DNA of 64,000 nucleotides from Sipunculus nudus (lineage: Eukaryota; Annelida; Sipuncula; Golfingiida; Sipunculidae), in the NCBI GenBank assembly GCA_026874595.1, contig CM049320.1, forward strand, positions 19,911,714 through 19,975,713, given 5' to 3'. The position numbers and the translations under genes were made by a program. The notes beneath the pieces were generated by a model. It was given only the letters and a program-made list of their open reading frames with translations. It ran no database searches and was not told where the DNA came from. The first letter of the stretch is position 1. Every line of letters starts with the position of its first letter. This document shows, piece after piece, positions 39,501 through 48,289 of the stretch.

Positions 39501-41801
39501 ACATACGGGGCAAACAAAGCCTGATCTCCAATTCTGTTGAGGCAGGAAAATAATTAACAAAATGCTTATTTGCTTAAAGAACAAAGTTTGTACACACCCT
39601 GACAGTGTCCAGAAAAGAAATCCAGGTGATGGCAGCATACTGAGAAAACTTGTCTGTCACCATATACATTATTAGAGCGAGGTACAAAGACTCCTATAAG
39701 CATTAGAAGAATGAAGAAATCTGCGTGGAGAACAGCTGACACAAGTGTGAGGGTTTTAACACTTACACATTGGAAAGGCCACTACAAGCCATGTTATGTG
39801 ACATCCCCTCAGCTATTTGTAAGCCACCAAAATGCCTGCAGATTTGACACTAAGAACCCCCCAGTTTTAACTCGTCTTGGAGGTAAAATTAATGTTAGAC
39901 ATTATTGATTTCGGATCTATATGGTTCTAGGGCACTCCTACCGTAAAGTTGATAATTTTTTTTTCATTCACCTGGGAAATTCTCATATAGATTCATAAAA
40001 TTCTAATTTAGACTTTGTTGGAAAGCCAATTGGTTGAATGTCGGCAAGGGACACCCGGAATGTCAACAAACGTGATGTTTCAACTGAACGTACATGCCAT
40101 GTTGTTATGACGATAAACCTACAAACTTCCACAAAAGATTGGTATCCATCTAAATTATTATAATTTTGTACTTAAAATGTGGATATTTGTCATTTCTTGA
40201 GACATTTTCTATGTTTATGTTGCCTGTTATGAAGGATGGGCCATGTCATCAATTTTCAAGATGGCAGCCGTTGGACTTGCTGCTTGATAGACATTGTTTG
40301 ACAACTTTCAGAATATGTTTTGAACAAAATAAAAATAAAATAATGTTCAATAAACTTTAGTTACTCAAATTCAAGAATTTTCACTTATGTCTTAGGATAA
40401 AAAAACTGTCTGACATCATTTTGACACTGGATAACCATAATGCAATGCAATGGGCATTCCCCTGTACTTTCTGTTACGGACAACATAAAAGTGATATACG
40501 CTTTACCAGGAGTACCAAAACTATCTAACAAAACATTACAAAGGGGAAAAAACATGTAAAAGTGTAAGATTTTACAATTCTGTCAGGCTTTTGGTGATTT
40601 TCAATTGTGTTTTTTACATATTTGATGAATAAATCTGTGAATGTGTCTTTTTTTTCACCTTTCTTTGAAGTTCACCCAGTCTTAATTAGTTTTCTATACC
40701 TGAACAGGTAGGATGTGGTAAATTGATCCTTATTTGAAATCAACATAATATTTCATGTTAAACATACAAGTGTTATTCTTATACATTTCTCGGAACAAAT
40801 CATATATGGTTTTGTCTAATTTATTTCAGTTAGATTTTGTCATTTCGTCATTTTGTCACATGGGGAATATATTAGTAACCTGAACTGGATGCCCGGGATT
40901 AGCAATGAATGAATGAACCATGTTGGTTTTGAAAAAGGTTCTGGGAAGGCCACTGATGTCATCCCTGAAAAATACCTTAGTTCAGTGAGGCAGTGATGAG
41001 TTACGCTAACGGTTCCATAATTACTGGAGTTTACCAGTTGATGAATAGTTGGCCATGCAAGGTTATATAATTTGCTGCGAGATAGGTAAACCTGTTCTAA
41101 GCTTTGCGACACAGCAAGGTTTGATGCCTCTGTTAGAGGGAGGAATTATGTTTCAACCATTACATCAACTGGGCCAGTCTACCAATCTTGATGTAATCAA
41201 AGCGTTGATGGTCCTTGCTGCTGTCTCATCATCAAGATGGTTCTGGATCTTGCCAATTCTGCGTAGAGGGTAGATATTCTCACGACCGATCTTGTCTGGC
41301 ACTCCATACTCATGACAGCATCAAAGTTGGCCCCAAGATTATGGACAGAGTGTACTGGTTATATTTCTGTACTACCAATACAGATTTTAAGTGCCATGCT
41401 TCCTATTCAGTCTTATAATACTGGTGTGGCACTTACTGTCAAATCAAAAAGTACCAAATGTACCTCTTGAACTGGGTTAACAGTGGTGTGAGTGTGAGCT
41501 GGTATGGTATGAGATGACAAAGTGTGATGTGCGAGTGGGGTCTTCAGACTACAGTGGGCCTACACTACAGTACAGACTACAGACTAAGTGTACAGTAGTA
41601 GTAGTACATGGAAGTGTCAATGCTAGTGTTATTTACTTGTTAACCAGGTTTCGCCGTGTTTCATAACTTGACATCCGTGACAGAAATGTAATAAATTTAT
41701 GCAAGGTAAACTTCAAATGTCACGTCACTATGGTGACAGGAGCCTACCTGGCTAACACGCAGTGCTGGTTGAGAGACATCGTTCTCTGTGGCTGCCGACA
41801 T
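7930..41801 (-). CDS. PEX2: Peroxisome biogenesis factor 2 (RING E3 ligase), complete, 8 exons
   Basis: PEX2 is a peroxisomal membrane RING protein that, with PEX10 and PEX12, ubiquitinates the import receptor PEX5 so it can be recycled. Eight coding exons (41801..41748, 38305..38228, 37337..37275, 12879..12676, 12078..11926, 10764..10717, 9072..8869, 8049..7930) sum to 307 codons plus stop; human PEX2 has 305. All introns are phase 0. The N-terminus contains LRVSQ followed by LDAAEL. The middle holds hydrophobic membrane segments and the motif GFEYVERELLWHGFA. The C-terminal RING is a perfect C3HC4: C243-C246, C258-H260, C263-C266, C279-C282. All key residues are intact. The only weak junction is the exon-4 donor (AAG|GTTACA). 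Confidence 0.95.
8050..8868 (-). other. PEX2 intron 7 with an inverted repeat
   Basis: No coding exon was seen. It contains an inverted pair of an interspersed repeat (arms about 8533-8605 and 8728-8806). Confidence 0.7.
8533..8806. repeat. Inverted pair of an interspersed repeat
   Basis: The reverse complement of about 8533-8605 and the plus strand of 8728-8806 share GGCTC-CCTGGTGG-AGCC and, further on, ATGGATTACAGGAAT. This gives two arms of about 75 bp separated by about 120 bp. Related copies are at 58870-58965 and probably 10370-10420. Confidence 0.65.
8869..9072 (-). CDS. PEX2: PEX2 exon 7 (RING zinc finger)
   Basis: 68 codons. It contains CAICGEWPNLP and GCQHVFCYYC, the first six RING ligands, which is the diagnostic PEX2 signature. 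The donor is GTATAG and the acceptor TTTCAG. Confidence 0.97.
9073..10716 (-). other. PEX2 intron 6
   Basis: AT-rich, with no exon seen. It contains the GT microsatellite at 10016-10064. Open frames such as 9965-10261 exist only because of that microsatellite. Confidence 0.7.
10016..10064 (+). repeat. (GT)n microsatellite
   Basis: About 24 uninterrupted GT units. Confidence 0.98.
10717..10764 (-). CDS. PEX2: PEX2 exon 6 (16 codons)
   Basis: Micro-exon encoding VGFEYVERELLWHGFA, nearly identical to the GFEY-RELLWHGFAE block of vertebrate PEX2. The acceptor is TTACAG and the donor GTAAGT. Confidence 0.95.
10765..11925 (-). other. PEX2 intron 5 with AAGGTCA-type repeat family
   Basis: From about 10915 to 11560 a repeat of roughly 190-bp units recurs. 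Its blocks include CAAAGTCAAGATCACCAG, TTGGTTGAAAC and ATGAGGAAAAA. The same family is at 26690-27120. No coding exon was seen. Confidence 0.7.
11926..12078 (-). CDS. PEX2: PEX2 exon 5 (membrane region)
   Basis: 51 codons. It includes a hydrophobic segment (LLNFMAFLLRG) and VLERVLGIRAVF, matching the LINFLIFLQRG and TERLLGIHSVF region of human PEX2. The acceptor is TATCAG and the donor GTCAGT. Confidence 0.95.
12079..12675 (-). other. PEX2 intron 4
   Basis: 597 bp, AT-rich; nothing recognisable. Confidence 0.7.
12676..12879 (-). CDS. PEX2: PEX2 exon 4
   Basis: 68 codons, with the TLGQDLLALKYRN and RQKILYAVLS stretches that match TVGQSVLNIKYKN and NQKIWYAVCT of human PEX2. The acceptor is TTTCAG. 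The donor (AAG|GTTACA) is weak but gives the right frame and length; the exact 3' end is the least certain boundary of the gene. Confidence 0.9.
13150..15020. mobile_element. Tandem-core repeat element interrupted by a pogo-like insertion
   Basis: Three units of about 148 bp start at 13181, 13330 and 13477, each with a GACCT start, a TTAATATGNNTGGATTTTG-like block and a TTGGTAA...GAGTTTC block. The third unit is split by the element at 13545-14909 and resumes at 14912. The right end has GACAGACGGACAGACG followed by an 8-bp hairpin (CATATGCC-A-GGCGTATG). This left-core-hairpin layout resembles the pearl-like elements nearby. Confidence 0.6.
13545..14909. mobile_element. Pogo/Tigger-like non-autonomous DNA transposon
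   Basis: The left end is CAGTGGAACCTCTCC. The right end on the other strand is CAGTCGAACCTCTATAATG. TA flanks both sides (13543-13544 and 14910-14911). Terminal inverted repeats of CAGTNGAACCTC type with a TA target fit the pogo/Tigger group. The subterminal GGGCACCTCTATAAAG unit repeats in tandem at 13566-13640 and again near the right end at 14842. The 1365-bp interior is AT-rich with no transposase frame, so it is non-autonomous. Confidence 0.75.
15291..16998 (+). mobile_element. Pearl-like element 1 (HINE/Helentron-type), with inner 180-bp tandem core
   Basis: It starts ACTAGATGTGTCGGAAC, then ATGCCCCCGCCTGGGG. It ends in a hairpin, ATGCCCC-GGCCAC-TTT-GTGGC-GGGGGCAT. The core has about 180-bp units (equivalent points 16371, 16551, 16732) with blocks GTCATGAAAATTTCTATTTTT, GTAGGTCAACCGGGACGAAACGC and CAGGCCAATATCTGCAGGCA. 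A second family with GGACGGACGGAC runs lies inside (15680-16345), suggesting a nested element. The left, tandem core and right-hairpin plan matches the known description of molluscan pearl elements. The class assignment is inference. Confidence 0.65.
17367..17437. repeat. (AT)n microsatellite
   Basis: About 35 AT units. Confidence 0.97.
18180..18600. repeat. Interspersed repeat, copy 1
   Basis: Shares blocks in order (ATTTCAGACTTT, AGAAGCAAATAG, GGAAGTGGAAAGGTCTA-CAGC) with 27440-27620. Unknown class; no coding content. Confidence 0.5.
18999..19073. repeat. (TAATA)n microsatellite
   Basis: About 15 pentamer units, with one variant near the right end. Confidence 0.95.
20119..21030 (+). mobile_element. 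Pearl-like element 2, with about 282-bp tandem core
   Basis: It begins ACTAGAATACGGGTAGTCG. Two core units start at TGGATGTCTGC (20240 and 20522), each with GTAGGTGGNGCCACCTGT and GCAGACAAACAGATGGA blocks. It ends with a hairpin (TATCCGCAAA-ACTTTGT-TTTGGTGGATA) whose loop is the same ACTTTGT as in elements 1 and 3. The open frame at 20225-20449 is part of the repeat. Confidence 0.65.
22850..23001 (+). promoter_or_regulatory. Possible 5' UTR or promoter before the candidate start exon
   Basis: This 150-bp block is noticeably more GC-rich and complex than its AT-rich surroundings and ends directly in a good start context (GCACCATGG). No TATA box, CpG island or X-box was found. The call rests only on composition and position. 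Confidence 0.25.
23002..23022 (+). CDS. Candidate start exon, MDPYNQL
   Basis: ATG in a near-perfect initiation context (CACCATGG). After seven codons, ending CTG, comes a consensus donor GTAAGA at 23023, in phase 0. It lies on the strand opposite to PEX2. The next exon-like sequence on this strand is 32146-32283, also phase 0, so the two can join in frame. Seven codons alone carry little weight; it could be chance. Confidence 0.35.
24470..24505. repeat. (AT)n microsatellite
   Basis: About 17 AT units. Confidence 0.95.
26690..27120 (+). repeat. Second copy of the AAGGTCA-type repeat family
   Basis: Two to three units with blocks GCAGATTTTACCTTGAAAATC, TCAAGGTCAAGATCACCAG and AAATTTGAGGAAAAAATAT, matching 10915-11560. 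The frames at 26654-26965 and 26933-27124 are repeat fragments. Confidence 0.7.
27400..27760. repeat. Interspersed repeat, copy 2
   Basis: Partner of 18180-18600: shared blocks in the same order, strongly diverged. Confidence 0.45.
28374..28525. mobile_element. 152-bp pogo-like MITE
   Basis: The ends CAGTGAAATCTCG and, on the other strand, CAGTGAAATCTCATC are terminal inverted repeats. TA flanks both sides (28372-28373 and 28526-28527). The interior carries repeated GTTAGCAGG motifs. It is probably a deletion derivative of a Tigger-type element distinct from 13545-14909. Confidence 0.75.
30807..30900. repeat. Purine-rich (GA) tract
   Basis: About 95 bp of almost pure A/G with GAGAGA and GGGAGAGAG runs. 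Such tracts can form triplex structures. Confidence 0.85.
31589..31822. mobile_element. hAT-like MITE (GGGGC family)
   Basis: The left end is TCAGGGGCAGAAACAGGATCC. The right end on the other strand is CCAGAAGCAGGGATGGATTC followed by GAGGGGGC. This is the same terminus style as 5472-5730 and 44253-44448. The open frame at 31539-31802 lies in it. Confidence 0.5.
32146..32283 (+). CDS. Candidate internal coding exon of an unassigned + strand transcript
   Basis: 138 bp, exactly 46 open codons, with a pyrimidine-rich acceptor (TTAATAATTTCAG) and donor CAG|GTAAGG, phase 0 at both ends. It has no ATG. The peptide is acidic: DPFEPGEGPLSEEDSELEE, then a charged stretch IQREIERENLGISPQ that could begin a helix. 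Codon variety and GC content contrast with the flanking intron. I do not recognise the family. It lies inside PEX2 intron 3 on the other strand. It could join 23002-23022 upstream and rootletin exon 2 (59101) downstream without breaking frame. Confidence 0.65.
32527..33350 (+). mobile_element. Pearl-like element 3
   Basis: Shorter relative of 15291-16998. It has the same start (ACTAGATGTGTCGGAAC), the same CCCCCGCCTGGGG block, core units 180 bp apart (32905, 33085) and the same end hairpin with ACTTTGT loop. The open frame 33042-33305 is repeat sequence. Confidence 0.65.
34363..35255. repeat. Diverged tandem duplication, about 445 bp
   Basis: 34363-34807 and 34808-35255 share CTAATTCAGAATGTTAG, AGAATTCCT, ATTGTCCCTG and CCAGTTGTAAAAG in the same order and spacing. 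No gene. Confidence 0.7.
36230..36805. repeat. Degenerate minisatellite (CAAACCCCTTTGAACA type)
   Basis: Repeated motifs TGGTCAAAACCCCTTTGAACA and CTGGACAAATCCAACCT alternate with a period near 70-75 bp and strong divergence. Unusually for this locus, the plus strand is C-rich and G-poor. The minus frame 36457-36660 is produced by the repeat. Confidence 0.65.
36960..37009. repeat. 50-bp near-perfect palindrome
   Basis: The central 34 bp (36968-37001) are a perfect palindrome around CAAATTTATAAATTTG. After two mismatched pairs, six more pairs match (TACATA and TATGTA), so 46 of 50 positions pair. There is no spacer. Confidence 0.9.
37275..37337 (-). CDS. PEX2: PEX2 exon 3
   Basis: 21 codons, PDLLVRYDPEITALLKLALWK, matching the PGLLARFEPEVKACL region of human PEX2. 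The acceptor is TTACAG and the donor GTAAGT. Confidence 0.93.
37338..38227 (-). other. PEX2 intron 2
   Basis: 890 bp, AT-rich; no exon or element recognised. The minus frame at 37647-37943 has no similarity that I recognise. Confidence 0.7.
38228..38305 (-). CDS. PEX2: PEX2 exon 2
   Basis: 26 codons beginning LDAAELDDELLQILKDQL, matching LDALELNKALEQLVWSQF after RISQ in human PEX2. The acceptor is TTGTAG and the donor GTTAGT. Confidence 0.94.
38306..41747 (-). other. PEX2 intron 1
   Basis: 3.4 kb. It contains a LINE reverse-transcriptase relic (41121-41355) and a short region rich in CTACAGTACAGACTACAG repeats (41540-41610). Nothing else coding was seen. The stretch at 39900-40360 is slightly more complex but unrecognised. 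Confidence 0.7.
41121..41355 (-). pseudogene. LINE reverse-transcriptase relic (CR1/Jockey-like)
   Basis: On the minus strand one frame reads NLGANFDAVMSMECQ. After a frameshift the next reads LRRIGKIQNHLDDETAARTI and then NALITSRL. This order is typical of the C-terminal end of non-LTR reverse transcriptases of the CR1/L2/Jockey type (LGV-FD, RNI-IR-L, AF-TSRLDYCNSLL). It is interrupted by a frameshift and a stop, so it is dead. The minus frame 40840-41112 may continue the relic. Confidence 0.65.
41748..41801 (-). CDS. PEX2: PEX2 exon 1 with start codon
   Basis: 18 codons, MSAATENDVSQPALRVSQ. The junction LRVSQ|LDA equals LRISQLDA of human PEX2, which fixes frame and start. The donor is GTAGGC. 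Confidence 0.92.
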
Positions 41802-41832
41802 GTTGCTTCGCCAACCACGGGTGTTACGAGCC

Positions 41833-41844
41833 TTCTGATTGGCC
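41833..41844 (-). promoter_or_regulatory. CCAAT box (NF-Y type) just upstream of PEX2
   Basis: The plus strand CTGATTGGCC is the inverted CCAAT consensus, about 37 bp upstream of the PEX2 ATG. It may be promoter-proximal; the transcription start is not known, so it could instead lie in the 5' UTR. Confidence 0.45.
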
Positions 41845-42448
41845 TGTCATTGAACCTTTTACGACATCTGTTGAAAAGAATGATGGTATAATAAATATGT
41901 GTTTTCAGATTTAGCTATATTTAGACAAAACACATATTTATGACATGTCACTATGATTTTGCACTTAAAGATCATTATCGACAAATGGATGAGGGCCGTT
42001 CTGAGAATTAACCTTTGCTTGCCGTAAGTGGGTTCGTTGCCACAAAGCAGTCAGTGTAAACAAGCCCCAACCTGAAACGGTGCACATGTTTATTGTTGAG
42101 TGACAGTTATTAGTGCTCTGCGAAGAAGTCCTTTTTAAATAACTGATTTGGATCTTCTAATCGAGGCGTTTTACGAACCATGTATCAGGTTTAAGACTCA
42201 GCAGCTGTTGAGGATATGAGCATTAATTTATTTTAATAAAGCAAAAAAATTACTTTTTAAGTCGAATGATTTTTTTTTTTTCAATTTCATTAGTCAGGGA
42301 ATTCGCTCTCCAAATTTAAATCGACAAAAGCAGTTGCCAATAAAAAATGAATATTCGTTTGAAAATTCGTTCCTGTGTCATATTCTCCAAAAGTTGGCTA
42401 ATGATTTTTTTATTTGATTAAATGTTAGTTGAAGTACTACTAATTATA

Positions 42449-42456
<8 letters not shown>

Positions 42457-42504
<48 letters not shown>
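42457..42504. repeat. (AT)n microsatellite
   Basis: About 24 AT units. Confidence 0.95.
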
Positions 42505-42508
<4 letters not shown>

Positions 42509-42976
42509 CGCAGATGAAATATACATTTGAAAATTATGTTTGCACCTATTATTTAACATTTTGTATCAGAAATATAATCTGCGTTTATAAAAAAATATAT
42601 ATGATTTTGTACATAAATTCAAAGTTATTTTTTTACAGGATGTGTTCCTTTTCAATTTAATGTTACAACTGATATGCAAATTCGACAAAGGGACTTAAAT
42701 TTCTATCCTTCAAAATCCTATAGCAGGAATTAAGAGAAAAAACTGAAATACCTGCATTTGCTCTTTTTTTCAAAATTTAATATAAACTATTTTATAACAG
42801 AGAATTATTAATTATATGGCTATTTACCCAAAGTATCGTCATTATATTTACTGAAACTATTCTATTATCATTTTGTTTTTTAAGCTTCTGTTTTTGGCTT
42901 CTTCTGCTTGATTATCATTATTATTACTGTTGTTGTTGTTGCTTCTGCGGCGACTGCTTTATTTTTATTTTTATAA

Positions 42977-43026
42977 GTAATAGTAGTAGTAGTAGTAGTA
43001 GTTGTAGTAGTAGTATAGTAATAGTA
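42977..43026. repeat. (TAG)n microsatellite
   Basis: TAG/TAGTA units with one GTT interruption. Confidence 0.95.
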
Positions 43027-44252
43027 TAGCAGTGCCACTAAGGTTTTCGAAGTTGACATCTCACCGTTTACTGGCAACATCTTTGGGAACAAAAATACTG
43101 CTTGGCGTGTGTGTTTGTTTTATAATTTGTCAAGATATTGACTACATTGCGCATGTGCTAATTTTATTCATAATTACAAAAAATACTAATCCTCGCGTAT
43201 ATTATAAGTGCATTCCTGAAATATGAAGAAAATTTTAAGCTCTTTGTCGGCAGAATAACAGCCAAGACTGTAAAATTTTAAATGACATTTCATTTTATGG
43301 TTCTCAAAATTATGTTATTAAAATATACTTTGCCAATCAATAGCATATGCAAAAAATCGGATAACTATACACCTCAACAGGATTGACCATTACGTTCCAG
43401 GGAGGCATCACCAGGACTATTAGAATTGGCACCAACATCGTAACTGCACGTTATCGCACGATTATACGCCCACCACCTGTGATTAAAGCAACCAGACACT
43501 CATAGATACATTAGTTGGTGCATCTGATATTCCAGAACAGTACAAATAAAGCTGATTTCCCCCTTGACATTTTTCCTGTTCTCTTCTGCGGTACTGACGA
43601 CTCCACAATCAACGAAGTTATCGTATCCCCTTGCCTGTGAAATGAATGAAGTGGACATTTAGCAAAAACATATGTATCTAAAATCAGTCCAAAAGTTTTT
43701 TTAAAGTCCATATTAGACCTATGAAGTATACTTTTAAACCTGTTTCAGTGTTCTTTCTGATGGTATACATAATTTTTTTTCATTTTTAAACAGTACTTTA
43801 TTTTAAGCACCCAGTAACTGCAAGCCCCTTGCTAACGGGCTAATATTAAACTACATGACAAGACCTCTAAAGCGTCTCTATCTACCTTAAACTGAAATTT
43901 TAAATTTTGATTCAATACAAAATTTAACATTTGATTTTTCAACAAGAAAGACGCACAGTAGAGGGGAAAAACACTTTAAATATTGTCACGTAGTTTAATA
44001 TTAATACACCAAAAAGGGGCTTTCTATTATGGGTGCTTTAAATAGCGTACCTGTTTTAAAAATATATATAAATTTTTTTAATGTTACAAAATCACATTAA
44101 AATAAATGATTCAAAAACATGTATACCATCAGAACGAACACTGTACGAGGTTTAAAAAAATGTATACTATATGGAGTATATTATGAATTTAACACATTTT
44201 TTTATTGATTTTAGATATAGGGGTGTTGTCAATTATGCTATACCTTAATATT

Positions 44253-44448
44253 CAGGGGCGGATCCATAATTTTGGGAAAGGAGGGGTCAAACCAAAGAGA
44301 ACAAATGAAAAAGCCTGAAAAAAGGTCCCCAGACCCAGAAAAGGAGGGGGGGGGGTCCAGGCCGAAAAATTGGTCTGAAACCCTTAAAAAAGGTTGTGGC
44401 GACTGAAAAAGGAGGGGGTCCAGACCTCCCCCTGGATCCGCTTCTGAT
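44253..44448. mobile_element. hAT-like MITE (GGGGCGGATCC family)
   Basis: The left end is CAGGGGCGGATCCATAATTT. The right end on the other strand is CAGAAGCGGATCCAGGGGG. These are clear terminal inverted repeats of about 16 bp, flanked by similar but not identical AT-rich octamers. The interior is purine-rich with GGAGGGGGTCCAG repeated. The open minus frame 44238-44471 is the element. Confidence 0.7.
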
Positions 44449-45540
44449 ATTTTAACAGTTATTTTCTGCATTGCAAGTTCTTTGACATGAGATAGTGTTT
44501 CAGGGCACCAGTTGGAACTAATAAATCATGCATGCATGGGCCCTTAGTCTAGTCAGTTTCCTTGACTCCTAAGCCAATCCCGGAAAACAATTGCAAAAGA
44601 AATGATTTTCATTGTTTGATGACCAGAAAGACCAAAGATTAACATATTGACGTCCCAGGAGATAAAACAAGGCAAAGTGGTTAAAATCATAATTAATTAA
44701 TGGACTTATTACCGCAATAGAATAAACCCTTATTCTTCAATATCTTACGAAAACAGGCATAACCATGTATTAATATACAATAAATTTAAATCCAGTTTAT
44801 TTGTTGAACATATATTCTCAGATACTTTGCTAAAACACATGGTTAACTAGTTAAGCGCGCAGACACAAGTATATCAATATATATTCGGCCACGAAAAAGT
44901 GCAAACGTATCTATATAGGTTCCAGACAAACTTAAGGCCGAGGTAGATATAGATTACGTCAAATGATATAATTGGTCCGTGGGTTCTGCTTCCGATAAGA
45001 TGCCTTAATTTTTTTATTCTTGTACTGTTACAAACTTTACGTCATGTGTTGTCAAAATATTCCTCACTTCGAGAACAGACTTTTCATTAACCAGCCATAC
45101 ATTTTACATCAACGCACGAACTCTCTGACTGACAAATGATCCCTAATGGACAAGTTCAAGAAAACATTATTTCTGCATAATAAACAATGAATATTAGTCA
45201 TTCTTTATAATTTGATTTAATACAAGCATAACTGAAAATGAAATTATGAAAATATGGAACTGACGTAAACAAGATTTAAGCGCGCATGGCTCTCTTGGTC
45301 AGACACAAACGGCAAAGAATAGCTAACCCTCAGCCCACGTGTGGTCAACTTGCTTCATTCATATTCCGAACTGAACTTCCTATCTTTGTATATCTGACGG
45401 CAGCTAACATTACGTAACTAATACCACTGGCTATAGGCAAAGTTAATCACATATCCCTGCATGGTCAAACACTCGCGTATGACTGAGTGCAGAATCTGCA
45501 CTGCAGATAGGCCTACATAGGGTCGTCGCCAAGGGAGAAC

Positions 45541-45705
45541 ATGCTGCAGTATATACTATAGGGCCCTGCGCGGGGCGGGTTTTGACCCGCGGGCCCCCGC
45601 AAAGGAATCTTTCCGGGGCGGGGCGGGCTACATCTAAGAAAGTGTGGGGCGGGGCGGGCCGAAATGACGTCTGTGCGGGGCGGGGCGGGCTGCAGGTTGA
45701 TGATC
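45541..45705 (+). repeat. GC-rich block with three GGGGCGGGGCGGG units
   Basis: A start GGGCCCTGCGCGGGGCGGG is followed by three GGGGCGGGGCGGGC units about 35-45 bp apart, separated by unrelated AT-richer spacers. It may be the surviving left end of a hAT-like element (CCCTGCGCGGGGCGGG terminus); no matching right end was found. Confidence 0.6.
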
Positions 45706-47149
45706 TGGCAGTTCAGTAAAATATGAATATAAAATTATACTTAAAAAAATATCATTTGAAGAAATTGGAATTTATGTATAAAATGTTTTCAGGTGTCGTA
45801 AATTTGAAAAAAAAAATTATCCCTGGTTACCCCTTATTCTGACTGACAGTTGTAACAACACTATGCAAATGTGTCTTTTCTAGGTATAACATCAATTTTT
45901 TATACAAAATAGATGGTGTATCCTTAATCTGAAATCTAGACTTTAAACAATTGTCTTTGCAATGGGAGCTGGTCATAACTTTGTATAAAGTTACCTGGCC
46001 TGATGTTGTATATGGACTGTAACCCTGTAGCCTACTTGTGTCATGTCTCACATATTACATAATATGGCTGGGCTTGATTACCTTTGATCTTGTAATAGAC
46101 AGTGTCTGGCTACAGCTGGCTCTGTAGGTGACCTGGAACTGCACAAAGCCTGCCTAAGATGGACTCCTTATCTAATTGTAACTTCATGTGCTGGCTAATT
46201 GTAAATGACACTGGTCACTGGCTGGTCAAATCCCTGTTTGGTCACAGCATAATGTGTTGATGATTGCTGTAAGAAACAAGGCTCGATCTGGCCATGTCCA
46301 GATCTCAATGAACATCCTGAACCGAAAGCCACATCAGTCAGATTACCCCTTTACTCCCTTGACCTGATTAGTCTCAGTTTCAGCTAACTTGCAGATTATG
46401 ACTATAAAAATTTTACCAGCAACACATCTCGTTAGTTTGATGGCTTGTGATTAGCCAATACTATTCTAAAGGGTTACTTTAGGTACAAATACTTTGAAGA
46501 AGTCTAATTTTTTTCTTTACTTTTTTTTATATATTTAAGTAGAAACAGACACAATAAACAAAAGGTTTGTTTATTACCCCTTGTAAAATATGAAAACATA
46601 TTTAAGGTGTGTTATATATAATACACACACATGCACGTATCACACAAAATGTATTTGTAGACGCTTGTGTATAACTTGATTAGCATAGACATATAGTAGG
46701 TTTTATGTTAACTCAGGATAAACATATATAAACTAATCTTCATAATGCAAATCAACCTTTAAGCCCATGTTAATTATATTTTATTTAAAACTTACATTTT
46801 TAATTTGAATTTAAAATGAATTTAAGGGGACACATACTGAGTGAACGCCCAAAACACAACCCTCACTTCATTGACATATATACGTTCATAGTCATATGAA
46901 ATCTTTTTCGGATGTATTTAAAGCTTCAATTTAACTAAAGACGTCATTTTTCATACTTATGGAAATCAATCAAAACAGATTATCTATAAATATTTAAAAA
47001 TATTTTTTATCATATATATATGCTATATGTGCGTGTAGTTTCAAAGTATACGGTACATATTTTATCATTGTTTCAATTTTATCAGCCACTTATAACATTT
47101 CGTCAGATCATCAGTTCCACCAACTCAGTTATAAGTAGGCCTATATCAG

Positions 47150-47150
<1 letters not shown>

Positions 47151-47224
<74 letters not shown>
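47151..47224. repeat. (AT)n microsatellite
   Basis: About 37 AT units; open frames across it are artefacts. Confidence 0.97.
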
Positions 47225-47229
<5 letters not shown>

Positions 47230-48289
47230 GCCAGGGAACAGGGCACATGAATATATATATTGATATACATGTGTATGGGGTATGTATAAAAAACGATGAC
47301 TTTCGCGGGCATTGTTCATATTAAGTGTGTCATCTTCGAAGCTACATTGTTATTTGCGCTGAGTAGCTGCTTTATTTATAGGCTACGTGGCCGCGATCGA
47401 ATTTACTCAGACTGGATGGTAATTCAAATAGGCCTATGATTGCAGGTGAGAACTTCGACGTTGTGAGCACACGTTCTAGGTTTAGGCCTACTAGTTTTAA
47501 AGGCTCAGGTTAAGACTTTTACTGTTACTGTTAGTATTACGTACACACTGGTGGGAAATATGATAGGGTTTGAACATGCACGATCTCAGCTTGACGCATG
47601 CTCAGCAATTCAAAATTAAATGGGAATCTTTATTGTGGATCAAAATATATTTGCAGTAAATCTTGGAGACATGTATAGAAAACGAGTCTTGTGTAGGAAT
47701 CTTTGTATTGGCACATGACCAGATATTACTTGACATAGACATATCGAGTCCTCCATTGTATTACTGTGCGAGGTACGTGTTACAGGGATTCACACCAACA
47801 CGCCAACTTTGTTATATATAGGCCTACACGTATTCCCAGTGTTACTGAACTTCATGTTCTATCTTGCCAAGTGCATTGGCGCTCAATTTAAACTGTCTTG
47901 TTGGTACTTGGATATAGTGAACCCAAACAAGTAAAATAATTCAGCTGATATTGTTGCACAGTCGAATCTCGTGTGATTATAAATATTTCGCCTAATATGA
48001 TCACACTGAAATAATTTGCACGCCTAATAAATATCTGGAAAGAACCAGTTCACGTGTAGTGAGTTAATTGTAGCATAGCAACATGATGCTATCCATGACC
48101 CTCCTGACCTGACCTTTACTCTATGACCTCGATGTTGCCACGCCCCCATTTCGATTGATGTTCGATTTCTTACAAACTTCGATTTAAATTATTACATTTT
48201 TGCTTTTCAACATTTTTAGATATTGCACACATGGTTTCTTTTTGTGTAATTTGAACTGGAAGTGTGATCAATTTCATATGCGGGCTTTC

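Larger units (their letters stand above)
41845..48289. other. Divergent intergenic interval between PEX2 and rootletin
   Basis: 6.4 kb, strongly AT-rich with AT and TAG microsatellites (42457, 42977, 47151), a hAT-like MITE (44253) and a GC-rich block (45541). No coding exon was recognised. Non-coding 5' exons of either gene could be here and would not be visible. Confidence 0.65.

Noticed and set aside
47960-48010. Lone CAGTCGAATCTCGTG resembling a pogo-like terminus
   Set aside because: No matching inverted end was found nearby, so no element can be defined.
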